Shown here piece after piece: positions 52,182-61,751 of a stretch of DNA of 63,441 bases. Under the pieces are notes generated by a model. That model was not told where the DNA came from. It ran no database searches and saw only the letters and a program-made list of their open reading frames with translations. Each line of letters begins with the position of its first letter. Position 1 is the first letter of the stretch. The stretch spans positions 1 to 63,441 of the forward strand of contig NZ_FOCO01000019.1 of NCBI RefSeq assembly GCF_900110135.1. The letters are read 5' to 3'. A program made the translations under genes and the position numbers. The stretch is from Pseudorhodobacter antarcticus. GTDB lineage: Bacteria > Pseudomonadota > Alphaproteobacteria > Rhodobacterales > Rhodobacteraceae.

Positions 52182-52735
52182 AGTTTAGACAGTTTCTTTT
52201 GCAGATCGGCCAATTGGGCTTTAATCTCGCGCAGCTCTGCCGCCGCGCTGGTTTCGGCTGATTCCGTTGGTTTTTCTGCGCTTGCAGTCCAACCAGCGGC
52301 ACCGCCCATGATGGATTTCAAAAACGTCTCTTGCTGTTTGCGCATCGCGTCAAACCCCGGAACGGAGGCCATGGAGTTGGGAACCTTGGTCATATTTTCG
52401 ACCATTTTGGACTGGCTGTCGCGCAGCATATCGAAAGAGGAAGCAAGAAACTGCGGCACGATAGAGGTGACACCCGTGGTATAGCTGCGCACCAAGTCAT
52501 TGAGAACATTGGTGGGAAGGACGGATTGGCCTTTGTTTTCCTGTTCCGCCACGATTTGGAGCAAGTATTGGCGCGTTAGGTCATCGCCGGATTTTAGATC
52601 AATGATCTGCACCTCGCGGCCCAAGCGGATGAACCCGGAAATATCATCCAGCGTCACATAGTCCGAGGTTTCGGTGTTGTAGAGGCGGCGGCTCGCGTAG
52701 CGCTTGATCAAAAGCGGCTTGTCGGTTTCGGCCAT
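52178..52735 (-). CDS. phaR: PHA synthesis repressor PhaR
   Basis: 185 residues from the ATG at 52735 (MAETDKPLLIKRYASRRLYN). The PhaR N-terminal DNA-binding domain (KRYASRRLYNTETSDYVTLDDISGFIRLGREVQIIDLKSGDDLTRQYLLQIVAEQE) is intact. The C-terminal half is a granule-associated helical region ending AELREIKAQLADLQKKLSKL (coiled coil). PhaR represses phasin and its own gene and lets go when PHA granules form. Last of the leftward phaC-phaP-phaR series, downstream of a strong terminator after the phasin gene. Confidence 0.95.
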   Translation of the reverse strand: MAETDKPLLIKRYASRRLYNTETSDYVTLDDISGFIRLGREVQIIDLKSGDDLTRQYLLQIVAEQENKGQSVLPTNVLNDLVRSYTTGVTSIVPQFLASSFDMLRDSQSKMVENMTKVPNSMASVPGFDAMRKQQETFLKSIMGGAAGWTASAEKPTESAETSAAAELREIKAQLADLQKKLSKL

Positions 52736-52786
52736 GATGCCCCCTGTTGGTAATGCTGCGTTGGCGTAAAGGGTACGGCAGTGCAG

Positions 52787-52827
52787 CAAAAAAGGAAAGG
52801 GCGGGCTTTTTGTAAAGCCCGCCCTTT
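52787..52827 (-). terminator. Intrinsic terminator of the phasin gene
   Basis: A perfect 14-base-pair stem (AAAGGGCGGGCTTT with its complement, 4-base loop, 52796-52827) is followed on the minus strand by CCTTTTTT. It separates abundant phasin mRNA from phaR. Confidence 0.9.
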
Positions 52828-52875
52828 GACAGCGTCTAACGACAGGGAGGAAGCCGGACGCCAGCCCGAGGTCGC

Positions 52876-53325
52876 TTACTTTGCAGCGGAAGCCACTTTT
52901 TTCGCAGCGTTCTGTGCATCAGCAGTCGCTTTTTTCACAGCGGCGGTGGTTTCTTCGGACATGTCCTTGCCAGCAGCCAGCATCAGCTCAACAGTTTCCA
53001 TCTGAACTTTTTTCGCAACTTCAGCGAAAGAAGCCATGTTTTCAGCAGCCATTTCGGATGCAGCAGATGCGAAGTCTGTTGCGGCTTTGGTGTATTCGGA
53101 AGCGTCTGCCTTGGCAGCGGTCACGCCGGACACTTTTGCAAGTGTGTCTTTTGCCCATTTGGACGAAATTTCGGTCGACTTTTCAGCAGCTTCCAAAGCG
53201 ACTTTGGACATCTTTTCAGCCATAGCAGCTTGGGTTTTGAATGCGTTTGTGAAGGCTGCATTGTCCACTGGGAACGCTGCCATCATGTCTTGAACCATTT
53301 TGGTCATGTCTGGGGTCTTTGTCAT
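52876..53325 (-). CDS. phaP: Phasin (PHA granule-associated protein)
   Basis: 149 residues from the ATG at 53325 (MTKTPDMTKMVQDMMAAFPV) with AGGAG upstream; the longer frame is rejected. The chain is almost wholly amphipathic helix, Ala/Lys/Glu rich (AAMAEKMSKVALEAAEKSTEISSKWAKDTLAK), with the phasin_2 family pattern and a Lys/Ala C-terminus. It coats PHA granules and sets their size and number. Placed between phaC and phaR with TGC-rich candidate operators upstream (53411-53448). Confidence 0.93.
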   Translation of the reverse strand: MTKTPDMTKMVQDMMAAFPVDNAAFTNAFKTQAAMAEKMSKVALEAAEKSTEISSKWAKDTLAKVSGVTAAKADASEYTKAATDFASAASEMAAENMASFAEVAKKVQMETVELMLAAGKDMSEETTAAVKKATADAQNAAKKVASAAK

Positions 53326-53410
53326 TTGAAAGTCTCCTATCCGGCGGGCAATCCGCGTTTTCTCGATAGACCCTATGTAGATGCTGCACTGCGGCATTGC
53401 AAGTGTTTTT

Positions 53411-53448
53411 CTGCGTTGCGGCATAGATTTTGCGCAACGCAGCGTTGC
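53411..53448. promoter_or_regulatory. Candidate PhaR operator upstream of the phasin gene
   Basis: CTGCGTTGCGGC at 53411-53422 is the exact complement of GCCGCAACGCAG at 55316-55327 between phaC and phaZ. Next to it GCAACGC-A-GCGTTGC (53434-53448) is a perfect dyad. PhaR is known to bind TGC-rich dyads upstream of phaP. Confidence 0.55.
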
Positions 53449-53468
53449 ATGGGGTGCATGGCTTGCCG

Positions 53469-55292
53469 TTAGGTCACCGGATCGGCGTGCGGTTCGGGGC
53501 GCGTGGCAGGAATGGCGCCAACGTAAGTGCCGGGGGCAGCAGACAAAATTGGGTTTTGCGGGCCGCCGGGGGGGCGTGCGGGGATTTGATCGCCGGACTG
53601 GGTGGCCAGCCATTTGCCCCATGTGGGCCACCAGCTTTCTTTATGGAAAGTGGCGTTTGCGATGAAATCCTCTGGGGTCGTGAGGGGGGCCGGGTTGGTG
53701 TAATGGCCGTATTTCAGCTTGGTGGGGGGGTTAACGATTCCCGCGATATGGCCCGATTGCGCCATGAGGAAGGTGATGTTGTTTGAGCCGAACTGCGCAA
53801 ACCCACGGTAGCTGCTTTTCCACGCCGCGATATGATCGGTTTCGCAGGCGATGGCGCAGATGGGCAAGGTGATGGCGGACAGTTGGACGGGGTCGCCGAA
53901 CACCGGGAACACGCCGCGCGCAAGGCCGTCTTGTTGGCACAGCCCTTGGATATATTCGACAGCCATTTTGGCGGGCAAATTGGTGCCGTCGCCGTTCCAA
54001 TACAAAAGGTCAAAGGCTGGCGGGGCCTCGCCCATCATGTAGCTTTTGATCGCGGGTTGATAGATCAGGTCGTTGGAGCGCAGGAATGAAAACGTGCGCG
54101 ACATAAAGGATTTGTCCAAAATGCCGTCCACGGCGACTTGGCGCGCGATGCCGTCAACGAAATCATCGGACAAGAACACGCCCACCTCACCCGGATCAGA
54201 GAAATCGGTGAGGGTGGTGAAATAGGTGGCGGATTTCACGCTATCGTCGCCCGATTTTGCCAGATGCGCGAGGGTGAGCGACAGCGTGGTGCCCGCGATG
54301 CAATAGCCGACAGCGTTGACCTGTTTGGTGCCACAAATGCTGCGCACCTCGGCCATCGCGCGCAGGTAACCGTCGCGGATATAGTCATCCATACCCACGT
54401 CGGCATAGGTGTAATCGGGGTTGACCCATGACACGACGAACAGCGTAAATCCTTGATCAACAACCCATTTTATCAGGCTGTTTTGCGGTTTCAGGTCCAT
54501 GATGTAGAATTTGTTGATCCACGGCGGAAAGATGATCAACGGGATTTCATGCACGGTTTTGGTGGTGGGGCTGTATTGAATAAGCTCTATCATATGGTTG
54601 CGATAGACGACCGCGCCGGGGGTGGTGGCAATGTTTTCGCCCACTTTGAACGCCTGCTTATCGGCCAACGTCACCAATAAATCGCCGTTGTTCGCCTCTA
54701 TATCGCGGACAAGGTTTTCCAGACCCGCAACAAGGCTTTCGCCATCGGTGGCGACCGCGCGTTCCAGCGCATCGGGGTTGGTGCCCAAGAAATTGGTGGG
54801 CGACATCATATCGACGATTTGGCGGGTGAAATATTCGACGCTGCGTTTGTCGTTCGGTTCCAAGTGTTCCAAACTGTCCACAGTGCCGGAAATCATTTCG
54901 GCGTTCAGCATATATTGTTGCTTGAGGTAATTGAAAAACGGATGATCTTCCCACAGCGGATTGGAAAACCGCTTGTCTTTTGGGGTTGGATCCGCCGGGG
55001 CCTTGATTTCACCTTTCAGCAGAACATGCTGGGCGTCAACATAGTGCTTTAGGGTTTTGCCCCAATAGCCGACTTGATTTTCCAGCATTTTGGAGGGGTT
55101 TTGCATCATTTCGGCGACAAAAGCGGTGGCGGCTTTCATGTACACCTCTTGTCCCGGACCGGACAGGGCAGTGTCGGCGGTTTTGCGATGGGCCAAGGCA
55201 GCGGTGAGGCGTTTGGAAAGATCTTCGACCCTGGCAAGGTTGGCGGTCAGTTTGTCCAGCCGTTCGTCGCCCTCATTCTGAGTTGTTGCCAT
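53469..55292 (-). CDS. phaC: Class I PHA synthase
   Basis: 607 residues, the usual class I length. The N-domain covers about residues 1-200. The alpha/beta-hydrolase catalytic domain contains the lipase-box-like GYCIAG at 329-334, with nucleophile Cys331. Further family blocks are IIFPPWINKFYIMDLKPQNSLIKWVV and the His-containing MAQSGHIAGIVNPP near the C-terminus. It polymerises 3-hydroxyacyl-CoA (typically 3-hydroxybutyryl-CoA) into PHA. It diverges from the depolymerase gene and is followed by phasin and phaR genes on the same strand. No phaA or phaB is in the window. Confidence 0.96.
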   Translation of the reverse strand: MATTQNEGDERLDKLTANLARVEDLSKRLTAALAHRKTADTALSGPGQEVYMKAATAFVAEMMQNPSKMLENQVGYWGKTLKHYVDAQHVLLKGEIKAPADPTPKDKRFSNPLWEDHPFFNYLKQQYMLNAEMISGTVDSLEHLEPNDKRSVEYFTRQIVDMMSPTNFLGTNPDALERAVATDGESLVAGLENLVRDIEANNGDLLVTLADKQAFKVGENIATTPGAVVYRNHMIELIQYSPTTKTVHEIPLIIFPPWINKFYIMDLKPQNSLIKWVVDQGFTLFVVSWVNPDYTYADVGMDDYIRDGYLRAMAEVRSICGTKQVNAVGYCIAGTTLSLTLAHLAKSGDDSVKSATYFTTLTDFSDPGEVGVFLSDDFVDGIARQVAVDGILDKSFMSRTFSFLRSNDLIYQPAIKSYMMGEAPPAFDLLYWNGDGTNLPAKMAVEYIQGLCQQDGLARGVFPVFGDPVQLSAITLPICAIACETDHIAAWKSSYRGFAQFGSNNITFLMAQSGHIAGIVNPPTKLKYGHYTNPAPLTTPEDFIANATFHKESWWPTWGKWLATQSGDQIPARPPGGPQNPILSAAPGTYVGAIPATRPEPHADPVT

Positions 55293-55315
55293 ATTAAGAA
55301 CTCCCCCCTATATTC

Positions 55316-55327
55316 GCCGCAACGCAG
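55316..55327. promoter_or_regulatory. Shared 12-mer in the phaC-phaZ divergent region
   Basis: GCCGCAACGCAG is identical to the complement of 53411-53422 upstream of the phasin gene. It is the best candidate for a common PhaR site. Confidence 0.5.
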
Positions 55328-55396
55328 CATACAGATCTTGGGCCAATTTTGGACCAAGACCACATCGCCGCAGCCCCGAAAGGCCTTGGAGATAGC

Positions 55397-56707
55397 ATGA
55401 AGTATATGATGACCTACGACCTTATGGAAAGTGCGCGCAACACAAATGCGTGGATTGGGGCATCGGCCAAGGCGATGGCGTCCTATCCAGCCTTTGCTTT
55501 GACGATGAACCCAGCGATCCAATTGACCGCCGCCTGGGGCGAAGTGATGGAGCGCAGTTTTGCCCGGATGGTGGAAAAGCCGGACTGGGGTCTGCGGTCG
55601 ATCGTGGGCACTGATGGCACCGATCATTTGGTGGATATTGTGAAAGTGGTCGAACGCCCCTTTGGCGATTTGCTGCATTTTTCGGTGCGCCGCCGCGCGC
55701 CGATGAAGCGCAAGGTAATGCTGGTGGCCCCAATGTCGGGCCATTATGCAACGCTGCTGCGGTCCACCGTGAAAAGCCTGCTGATTGATTGCGAAGTTTA
55801 TGTAACAGATTGGCACAACGCGCGCGATATTCCCGTATCGGCCGGCAAGTTTGATGTCGAAGATTACACCCTGTATCTGGTTGATTTTATGCGCGAATTG
55901 GGGCCAGACACCCATGTGATCGCCGTATGCCAGCCCGTGCCTTTGGCGTTGGCCGCAACCGCCTATCTGGCGGCCGAGGACCCAGACGCGCAACCGCGCA
56001 GCCTGACCCTGATCGGCGGCCCGGTGGACCCAGATGCCGCCGCGACCGAAGTGACAGATTTTGGCCGCCGCGTGACAATGGGCCAACTGGAACAGACCGC
56101 AATCCAGCGCGTTGGTTTCAAGCATAAAGGTGCCGGGCGGATGGTGTATCCGGGGCTGTTGCAGCTGCAAAGCTTCATCTCGATGAATTCCGAACGGCAC
56201 GGCAAAGCGTTTCAAGAGCAAATCCTGCGCGTGGCGCGCGGCGAGGCGTCAGATCACGACGCGCACAACCGCTTCTATGACGAATATCTGGCCGTCATGG
56301 ATATGACTGCCGAGTTTTATCTGTCGACGGTGGAACGCATTTTCAAAAATCGCGAGATTGCGCAGAACCAGTTTGTGGTGGCAGGCAAGAAAGTCGATAT
56401 GGGCGCGATCACGAAAGTGGCCGTGATGACCGTGGAAGGCGCAAATGACGATATCTCCGCGCCGGGCCAATGTGTTGCGGCGCTGGATCTGTGCACCGGG
56501 CTGCCCGATTCGAAAAAAACGCAGCATCTTGAACCGGGCGCGGGCCACTTTGGGATTTTCGCGGGCAAAAGCTGGCGTTTGAACATTCGTCCGCTGGTGT
56601 TGAAGTTCATTGACGCCCATTCGGGTGAAAATGCGCCCGTGACAGCAATGGCTGAAACTGCAGCAAATTCCCCCGAAACCTTGGGCAAGGCCAAAGCGGC
56701 GTCCTAA
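55397..56707 (+). CDS. phaZ: Intracellular PHA depolymerase
   Basis: 436 residues from the ATG at 55397 (MKYMMTYDLMESARNTNAWI) after GGAG; the 16 extra upstream codons are less likely. Matches PHB_depo intracellular type: MLVAPMSGHYATLLRSTVKSLL, YVTDWHNARDIPVSAGKFDVEDYTLYLVDFMRELGP, then HVIAVCQPVPLALAATAYL with nucleophile Cys178 (CQPVP), and LEPGAGHFGIFAGKSWR with the catalytic His. It degrades granule PHA to hydroxyacids. Divergent from phaC, so synthesis and breakdown share a control region of about 100 bases. A strong terminator follows. Confidence 0.94.
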   Translation: MKYMMTYDLMESARNTNAWIGASAKAMASYPAFALTMNPAIQLTAAWGEVMERSFARMVEKPDWGLRSIVGTDGTDHLVDIVKVVERPFGDLLHFSVRRRAPMKRKVMLVAPMSGHYATLLRSTVKSLLIDCEVYVTDWHNARDIPVSAGKFDVEDYTLYLVDFMRELGPDTHVIAVCQPVPLALAATAYLAAEDPDAQPRSLTLIGGPVDPDAAATEVTDFGRRVTMGQLEQTAIQRVGFKHKGAGRMVYPGLLQLQSFISMNSERHGKAFQEQILRVARGEASDHDAHNRFYDEYLAVMDMTAEFYLSTVERIFKNREIAQNQFVVAGKKVDMGAITKVAVMTVEGANDDISAPGQCVAALDLCTGLPDSKKTQHLEPGAGHFGIFAGKSWRLNIRPLVLKFIDAHSGENAPVTAMAETAANSPETLGKAKAAS

Positions 56708-56725
56708 TTTTCGCAACAGACTTTG

Positions 56726-56755
56726 AAAGCCCCTGCAATCGCGGGGGCTTTTTTT
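56726..56755 (+). terminator. Intrinsic terminator of phaZ
   Basis: AAAGCCCC/GGGGCTTT, extended by inner GC pairs, is followed by TTTTTTT, 19 bases after the stop codon. The flanking A and T runs allow two-way action for the convergent hydrolase gene. Confidence 0.93.
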
Positions 56756-56772
56756 ATGCGCCATGGGTGGGG

Positions 56773-57483
56773 TTAACGCAGGATAAGCGGGCCCTGAAAG
56801 AAGTTCATCAGCGCCTTGGTCACCGCTGCGGGCTGTTCCAAGGGCAGCAGATGCCCTGCGTTTTCAATGATTTGCACGCGGGCGGTTGGCATAAGGTCGG
56901 CCATAAAGGCCTGCCTGCGCGGGGTGACCAGCGTGTCCTTTGCGCCTGCAAGAATAAGCGCGGGCATAGTAGCGCGGCGCAGGGTTTTTTGCTGGTCGCG
57001 GCGGCGTTGCAGCGCGCGCGACTGGGCGATGAACACATCTGCGCCAAGGGTTTGGGCCATATCGGCGACCAAATCCATGAGGGTTTCGCGGGTGTCGGTA
57101 TCGGCCAGCGCGCGGGCGGGCAGTTCATCCTGCATCGCCTGAAACAAGCGGCCTGTGCGCGCAAGAATCATCCGCTTTTCACGGGCGGCGGCGGCATCGG
57201 GGGTTTCGCCCAGCGGATCGGCGGAAAGGAAAGCGACCTTGGTAATGCGGGTAAGATCACGGCGCATCAAATCAAGGGCGATATGCGCGCCAAGGCCAAG
57301 CCCCGCCACGGCAAAACGGGGGGGGGCTGTGGCGAGGATGGCGGCGGAAATATCTTCAATCGTGTTGCCATGCAGCGGCAGGGCGATGGTGACGGGGCGG
57401 CCGCGCGACAGGTCGGTGATTTGGGCAGCGAACAGGCGGGCGTCCGACATCAGGCCGGGAATAAGGATGAGGGGGTCAGTCAT
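56773..57483 (-). CDS. Alpha/beta hydrolase 1
   Basis: 236 residues: MTDPLILIPGLMSDARLFAA (oxyanion region), FAVAGLGLGAHIALDLMRRD with the nucleophile elbow, and a C-terminal VQIIENAGHLLPLEQPAAVTKALMNFF with the catalytic His. The nucleophile elbow reads GLGLG, where Ser would be expected (G-x-S-x-G). The enzyme may therefore be altered or inactive in classical hydrolysis. It overlaps the upstream hydrolase gene by 8 bases and would be co-translated with it. Confidence 0.8.
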   Translation of the reverse strand: MTDPLILIPGLMSDARLFAAQITDLSRGRPVTIALPLHGNTIEDISAAILATAPPRFAVAGLGLGAHIALDLMRRDLTRITKVAFLSADPLGETPDAAAAREKRMILARTGRLFQAMQDELPARALADTDTRETLMDLVADMAQTLGADVFIAQSRALQRRRDQQKTLRRATMPALILAGAKDTLVTPRRQAFMADLMPTARVQIIENAGHLLPLEQPAAVTKALMNFFQGPLILR

Positions 57484-58231
57484 TGGGGTGCAGGTCGGTC
57501 AGCGCGGCGGTGATCAGATCGAGACATTCGGGGGTGGAAAAGCGGTGATCGGCGCCTTTGACCAGCGTCAGGCGCAAGTCAACGCAGGTGGCGTGATCCA
57601 TCAGGCGCAGGGCGACGGCGGGGGGAACATCGGTATCCGCCGTCCCTTGCAGCAGGCGCGTGGGGAATGGCAGGTTTAAGGGGCTGCGCAGGACGAGGTT
57701 TTTGCGGCCATCGGTGATAAGGTTTTGGGTGATCGTGTAGGGGCCGTAATCCGATGGCAGGTCGATTTGGCCGCTGGCAAGGTCGTCGCGTTGGACGGGG
57801 GTGAAATTGGCCCACATGCTGTCTTCGGTAAAATCGGGGGCGGCGGCGATGCCGATCAGGGCGTGGACGCGGTGGGGAATGGCGCGGGCCAGCAGCAGCG
57901 CGATCCACCCGCCCATTGAGGACCCGATGAGGATTTGCGGGCCTGTGGTCAGGGTTTCAATCACGGTTTGCGCGTCTTGCACCCAATTGCCGATAGAGCC
58001 GTCCAGAAAATCGCCCGAGGATTGGCCGTGGCCGGAATAATCGAACCGCAGGAAGGCGCGGCCTGTGGACTGCGCCCAATCTTGCAAATGCAGCGCCTTG
58101 GAACCGTTCATGTCGGAGCGAAAACCGCCAAGAAATACCACGCCCGGACCCTGCGCCCCAGCATCCTGGCCCGGCGTTTGGTGATAGGCAATGCGGCGGT
58201 TTTGCGCGGTGGTTAGGAAGGCGGGTGTCAT
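57476..58231 (-). CDS. Alpha/beta hydrolase 2
   Basis: 251 residues from the ATG at 58231 (MTPAFLTTAQNRRIAYHQTP); the long upstream frame overlaps the thrS promoter antisense and is rejected. The classic fold is seen: GVVFLGGFRSDMNGSKALHLQDW, FLRFDYSGHGQSSGDFLDGSIGNWVQD, QILIGSSMGGWIALLLAR with nucleophile GSSMGG, and VKGADHRFSTPECLDLI with the His. The GG(F)xSDM-type segment is typical of the BEM46/FSH-like hydrolases often seen beside thrS in Rhodobacterales. Substrate unknown. Confidence 0.85.
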   Translation of the reverse strand: MTPAFLTTAQNRRIAYHQTPGQDAGAQGPGVVFLGGFRSDMNGSKALHLQDWAQSTGRAFLRFDYSGHGQSSGDFLDGSIGNWVQDAQTVIETLTTGPQILIGSSMGGWIALLLARAIPHRVHALIGIAAAPDFTEDSMWANFTPVQRDDLASGQIDLPSDYGPYTITQNLITDGRKNLVLRSPLNLPFPTRLLQGTADTDVPPAVALRLMDHATCVDLRLTLVKGADHRFSTPECLDLITAALTDLHPND

Positions 58232-58405
58232 GCAGGCTCCGGTCTTTTGGTTGCTATAGACCAGCGTTGGGGGCGGGCCAAGACGGGGTTGGTTTTTCGG
58301 GAAAATTTCGGGCTTGGTTGACATTTTTGGCAGCACCCCGGATAGAGGCGGCTCATAACCCGCAACCGGGCGCATCGTGGGCGCCAAACCGAGGAGGTGG
58401 CCCAA

Positions 58406-60352
58406 ATGGCCCAGATTTCCCTGACCTTTCCTGATGGCAATATCCGTAATTTTGAAGCGGGTGTGACGCCTGCCGAAGTGGCGGCATCCATTGCCGTAAG
58501 CCTTGCGAAAAAGGCGATTTCGGCGACCTTGGATGGCGCGCATTTTGATATGCAATGGCCGATTATGGCGGACGCCGCGATCTCGCTGAACACCATGACC
58601 GATGACGCGCCTGCGCTAGAATTGATCCGGCATGATATGGCGCATGTGATGGCGCGCGCGGTGCAAGAGATTTGGCCGGATGTGAAGGTGACGATTGGCC
58701 CGGTGATCAAAGACGGGTGGTATTACGATTTTGACCGAACCGAACCTTTCACGCCCGAGGATCTGGGCGCGATTGAAGCGAAGATGAAGCAAATCATCAA
58801 CTTGCGCGACCCTGTTCGCACCGAAACCTGGGACCGGGCGCGCGCAATTGCACATTACGAACAAAAGGGGGAGCCGTATAAGGTGGAGCTGATCCACTCC
58901 ATCCCCGGCGATGAGGCGTTGCGGATGTATTGGCACGGGCACTGGCAAGACCTGTGCCGTGGCCCGCATTTGCAGCATACGGGGCAGTTGCCTGCGGATG
59001 GGTTCAAGCTGATGTCGGTTGCAGGGGCCTATTGGCGCGGCGACAGTTCGCGCCCGATGTTGCAACGCATTTACGGCGTGGCGTTCAAGAACCGCGACGA
59101 TTTGAAAGCGCATTTGACCATGCTGGAGGAGGCGGCGAAGCGCGACCACCGCAAGTTGGGCCGCGAAATGAACCTGTTTCACATGCAAGAGGAAGCGCCG
59201 GGGCAGATTTTCTGGCACCCGAACGGCTGGACGATTTACACGACCTTGCAAGACTACATGCGCCGCAAGCAACGCGCCGATGGGTATGTGGAGGTGAACA
59301 CGCCGCAAGTGGTGAACCGCAAGCTGTGGGAAGCATCGGGGCATTGGGAAAATTACCAAGAAAACATGTTCATCGTGGAAGTGGACGAGGAACACGCGCG
59401 CGAGAAAACCGTGAACGCGCTGAAGCCGATGAATTGCCCCTGCCATGTGCAGATTTTCAACGTGGGCCTGAAATCCTACCGCGATTTGCCGCTGCGGATG
59501 GCGGAATTTGGCTCGTGTAACCGCTATGAGCCCAGCGGTGCCTTGCACGGCATCATGCGGGTGCGCGGCTTTACCCAAGATGACGCGCATATTTTCTGCA
59601 TGGAGGACCAGATTGAGGCGGAAGGGGTGAAGTTCATCCAATTCCTGTCCGGAATTTATGCCGATTTGGGGTTTGATAAATGGCGCATCAAACTGTCCAC
59701 CCGGCCCGAAAAGCGGATTGGGACCGAGGCCAGTTGGGATTATGCCGAGGCCGCACTGGCCGCAGCGGTGACGGCGGCGGGGCATGAATACGAGATTTTT
59801 GCAGGCGAAGGCGCGTTTTATGGGCCAAAGCTGGAATTTGTGCTGACCGATGCGATTGGCCGCGATTGGCAATGCGGCACGTTACAAGTGGACCCGAACC
59901 TGCCGGAGCGGTTGGATGCCAGCTATATCGGGCAGGACGGTGCGAAACATCGGCCCATCATGCTGCACCGCGCGGTTTTGGGGTCGTTTGAACGGTTCAT
60001 CGGGATTTTGATTGAAAGCCACGCAGGGAAATTGCCGTTCTGGCTGGCCCCGCGCCAAGTGGTGGTGGCGGCGATTGTGTCAGACGCGGATGAGTACGCG
60101 ATGGAGGTGGCAGCGGCGCTGAACGCGGCGGGAATCAGGGCCGAAGTTGACCTGCGCAATGAAAAGATCAACTATAAGATTCGCGAACATTCGGTGGGAA
60201 AAGTTCCCACAATCCTTGCGGTGGGGATGCGTGAAGTGGAGGAACGGACGGTTTCTGTGCGCCGTTTGGGCGAGGCAAACACCCATTCTGAAACATTTGA
60301 AGCGATTGTGCCGATGCTGGTGGATGAGGCGACACCGCCAGATATGAAGTGA
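58406..60352 (+). CDS. thrS: Threonyl-tRNA synthetase
   Basis: 648 residues. The ATG at 58406 is chosen over the GTG at 58397 because the latter overlaps the GAGGAGG ribosome-binding site (58391-58397), which is well spaced for the ATG. An N-terminal TGS domain ([26 protein letters not shown]) is followed by the editing domain with [34 protein letters not shown], and then the class II core with [55 protein letters not shown]. The anticodon-binding domain starts near [11 protein letters not shown]. All features of full-length ThrS are present. Confidence 0.97.
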   Translation: MAQISLTFPDGNIRNFEAGVTPAEVAASIAVSLAKKAISATLDGAHFDMQWPIMADAAISLNTMTDDAPALELIRHDMAHVMARAVQEIWPDVKVTIGPVIKDGWYYDFDRTEPFTPEDLGAIEAKMKQIINLRDPVRTETWDRARAIAHYEQKGEPYKVELIHSIPGDEALRMYWHGHWQDLCRGPHLQHTGQLPADGFKLMSVAGAYWRGDSSRPMLQRIYGVAFKNRDDLKAHLTMLEEAAKRDHRKLGREMNLFHMQEEAPGQIFWHPNGWTIYTTLQDYMRRKQRADGYVEVNTPQVVNRKLWEASGHWENYQENMFIVEVDEEHAREKTVNALKPMNCPCHVQIFNVGLKSYRDLPLRMAEFGSCNRYEPSGALHGIMRVRGFTQDDAHIFCMEDQIEAEGVKFIQFLSGIYADLGFDKWRIKLSTRPEKRIGTEASWDYAEAALAAAVTAAGHEYEIFAGEGAFYGPKLEFVLTDAIGRDWQCGTLQVDPNLPERLDASYIGQDGAKHRPIMLHRAVLGSFERFIGILIESHAGKLPFWLAPRQVVVAAIVSDADEYAMEVAAALNAAGIRAEVDLRNEKINYKIREHSVGKVPTILAVGMREVEERTVSVRRLGEANTHSETFEAIVPMLVDEATPPDMK

Positions 60353-60373
60353 TTAAACCAATGATATAAATAT

Positions 60374-60402
60374 AAAAAGCGCCGCATTGCCGGCGCTTTT
60401 TT
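60374..60402 (+). terminator. Intrinsic terminator of thrS
   Basis: AAAAGCGCCG-CATTGC-CGGCGCTTTT with a following T run lies 22 bases after the stop. It isolates thrS from the bufferin operon, whose promoter must lie in 60403-60540. Confidence 0.93.
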
Positions 60403-60551
60403 CATGCTATGATTGTGCGGCGATTTGTAACACTTGGTCACGCGGGCGTTGCACACGGCCCTGTGATTGGCAGGTTACCGATAAGGCGCGCTAGCACTAA
60501 GACATCGCAACAGAGCGATCGGGTTTAACAGCTGAAAAGGGAAATTTTACC

Positions 60552-60836
60552 ATGATGAACACAAAAACACTTGCCGTTGCTGGCGCTTTGGCTGCTGCCC
60601 TTGCCGCGTCTGTGGCCCCCGTTTCTGCACAATCGCAGGAAAAATGTTTTGGGGTGGCTTTGGCCGGGCAGAACGGTTGCGCGGCAGGCGAAGGCACCAC
60701 CTGCGCCGGGTCGTCCAAGGTGGATTATCAGGGCAACGCATGGTCGCTGGTGCCAGCGGGCACTTGCACCACGATGGAATTGCCAGAAGGCCGCATGGGC
60801 AGCCTTGAGGCGCTGGACCGCGACATGGCGGGCTGA
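60552..60836 (+). CDS. bufA: Bufferin-type precursor peptide (BufA1, DUF2282)
   Basis: 94 residues; the start is the ATG at 60552 or the next one at 60555, after AAGGGA. A Sec signal peptide ([20 protein letters not shown], then VAPVSA) is followed by a short mature chain with four Cys: [21 protein letters not shown] and VPAGTCTTM. This spacing matches DUF2282 proteins, the BufA1 precursors of bufferins. In these RiPP metallophores, central Cys residues are converted to thio-oxazole groups by the MNIO enzyme and the exported product binds copper. First gene of a four-gene operon with the enzyme pair and a DoxX protein. No leader peptide apart from the signal sequence is apparent, as expected for the family. 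Confidence 0.9.
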   Translation: MMNTKTLAVAGALAAALAASVAPVSAQSQEKCFGVALAGQNGCAAGEGTTCAGSSKVDYQGNAWSLVPAGTCTTMELPEGRMGSLEALDRDMAG

Positions 60837-60905
60837 TCTGCCCCAGATCGCATGTGATTGACCCCTGCCACGACTGGCGGGGGGCGCATTTTGAAAGGAC
60901 GCGTT

Positions 60906-61751
60906 ATGGTTGATGCTGTGACCCCTGCCCTGCCGAATGGTCCGGGTGTTGGCTATAAGGCCCAGCATTTCAACGATATTTTGGCGGCGCCGGGGGCTGT
61001 GACTTGGCTGGAAATTCATGCCGAGAATTACATGGGCGACGGTGGCCGCCCTTTGGCGCAGCTGCGGCATTTGGCCGAACGGTTCGCGATTTCGGTGCAT
61101 GGCGTGGGCCTGTCGATTGGCGGCGAGGGGCCGCTGGACGCCGCGCATTTGGCGCGATTGAAACATTTGTGCGACTGGCTGCGCCCAGCCAGTTTTTCCG
61201 AACATCTGGCGTGGTCGACGCATGATGGGGCCTATTTGAACGATCTGTTGCCCCTGCCCTATACCCCTGCCACCGTGGCGCGCGTGGCCGATCATGTGGA
61301 CCATGTGCAATCGGTTTTGGGGCGGCGGATGCTGCTGGAAAACCCGTCATCCTATCTGGCCTTTGCGGGGGCCGAGATGGCGGAGGTGGAATTTTTGCGC
61401 GAGGTGGCGGCGCGCACGGGCTGTGGGTTGCTGCTGGATGTGAACAATGTGTTCGTGTCGGCGGCGAATTTGGACTTTGATGCGGCGGCGTATTTGGCTG
61501 ATTTCCCGCTGGATTTGGTGGGCGAAATCCATTTGGGCGGGCATTTTGTCGATGCAGATGATCATGGCGCGGCACTGTTGATTGACCATCACGGCGCGGC
61601 GGTAGTGGACCCGGTTTGGGCGCTGTATGCGGATGTGATTGCCAAAGCAGGCGCGCGCCCGACCTTGATTGAATGGGATAACGACGTGCCCGACTGGCCA
61701 GAATTGGTAGCCGAGGCGGCCCGCGCGGCAGCGATTTTGGTGCCTGCATGA
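60906..61751 (+). CDS. bufB: MNIO-family (DUF692) maturation enzyme BufB
   Basis: 281 residues from the ATG at 60906 ([20 protein letters not shown]) after GAAAGGA; the extra codons to 60858 are non-conserved. The TIM-barrel DUF692 shows [108 protein letters not shown] and [13 protein letters not shown]. The conserved His, Asp and Glu residues of the multinuclear iron site are present in these blocks. It is expected to oxidise Cys in BufA. Its stop overlaps bufC. Confidence 0.93.
   Translation: MVDAVTPALPNGPGVGYKAQHFNDILAAPGAVTWLEIHAENYMGDGGRPLAQLRHLAERFAISVHGVGLSIGGEGPLDAAHLARLKHLCDWLRPASFSEHLAWSTHDGAYLNDLLPLPYTPATVARVADHVDHVQSVLGRRMLLENPSSYLAFAGAEMAEVEFLREVAARTGCGLLLDVNNVFVSAANLDFDAAAYLADFPLDLVGEIHLGGHFVDADDHGAALLIDHHGAAVVDPVWALYADVIAKAGARPTLIEWDNDVPDWPELVAEAARAAAILVPA

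Noticed and set aside
60403-60551. ECF-sigma promoter upstream of bufA
   Set aside because: TGATTG and TAAG-like elements occur, but not at a spacing used by known ECF sigma factors, and no sigma gene is adjacent.
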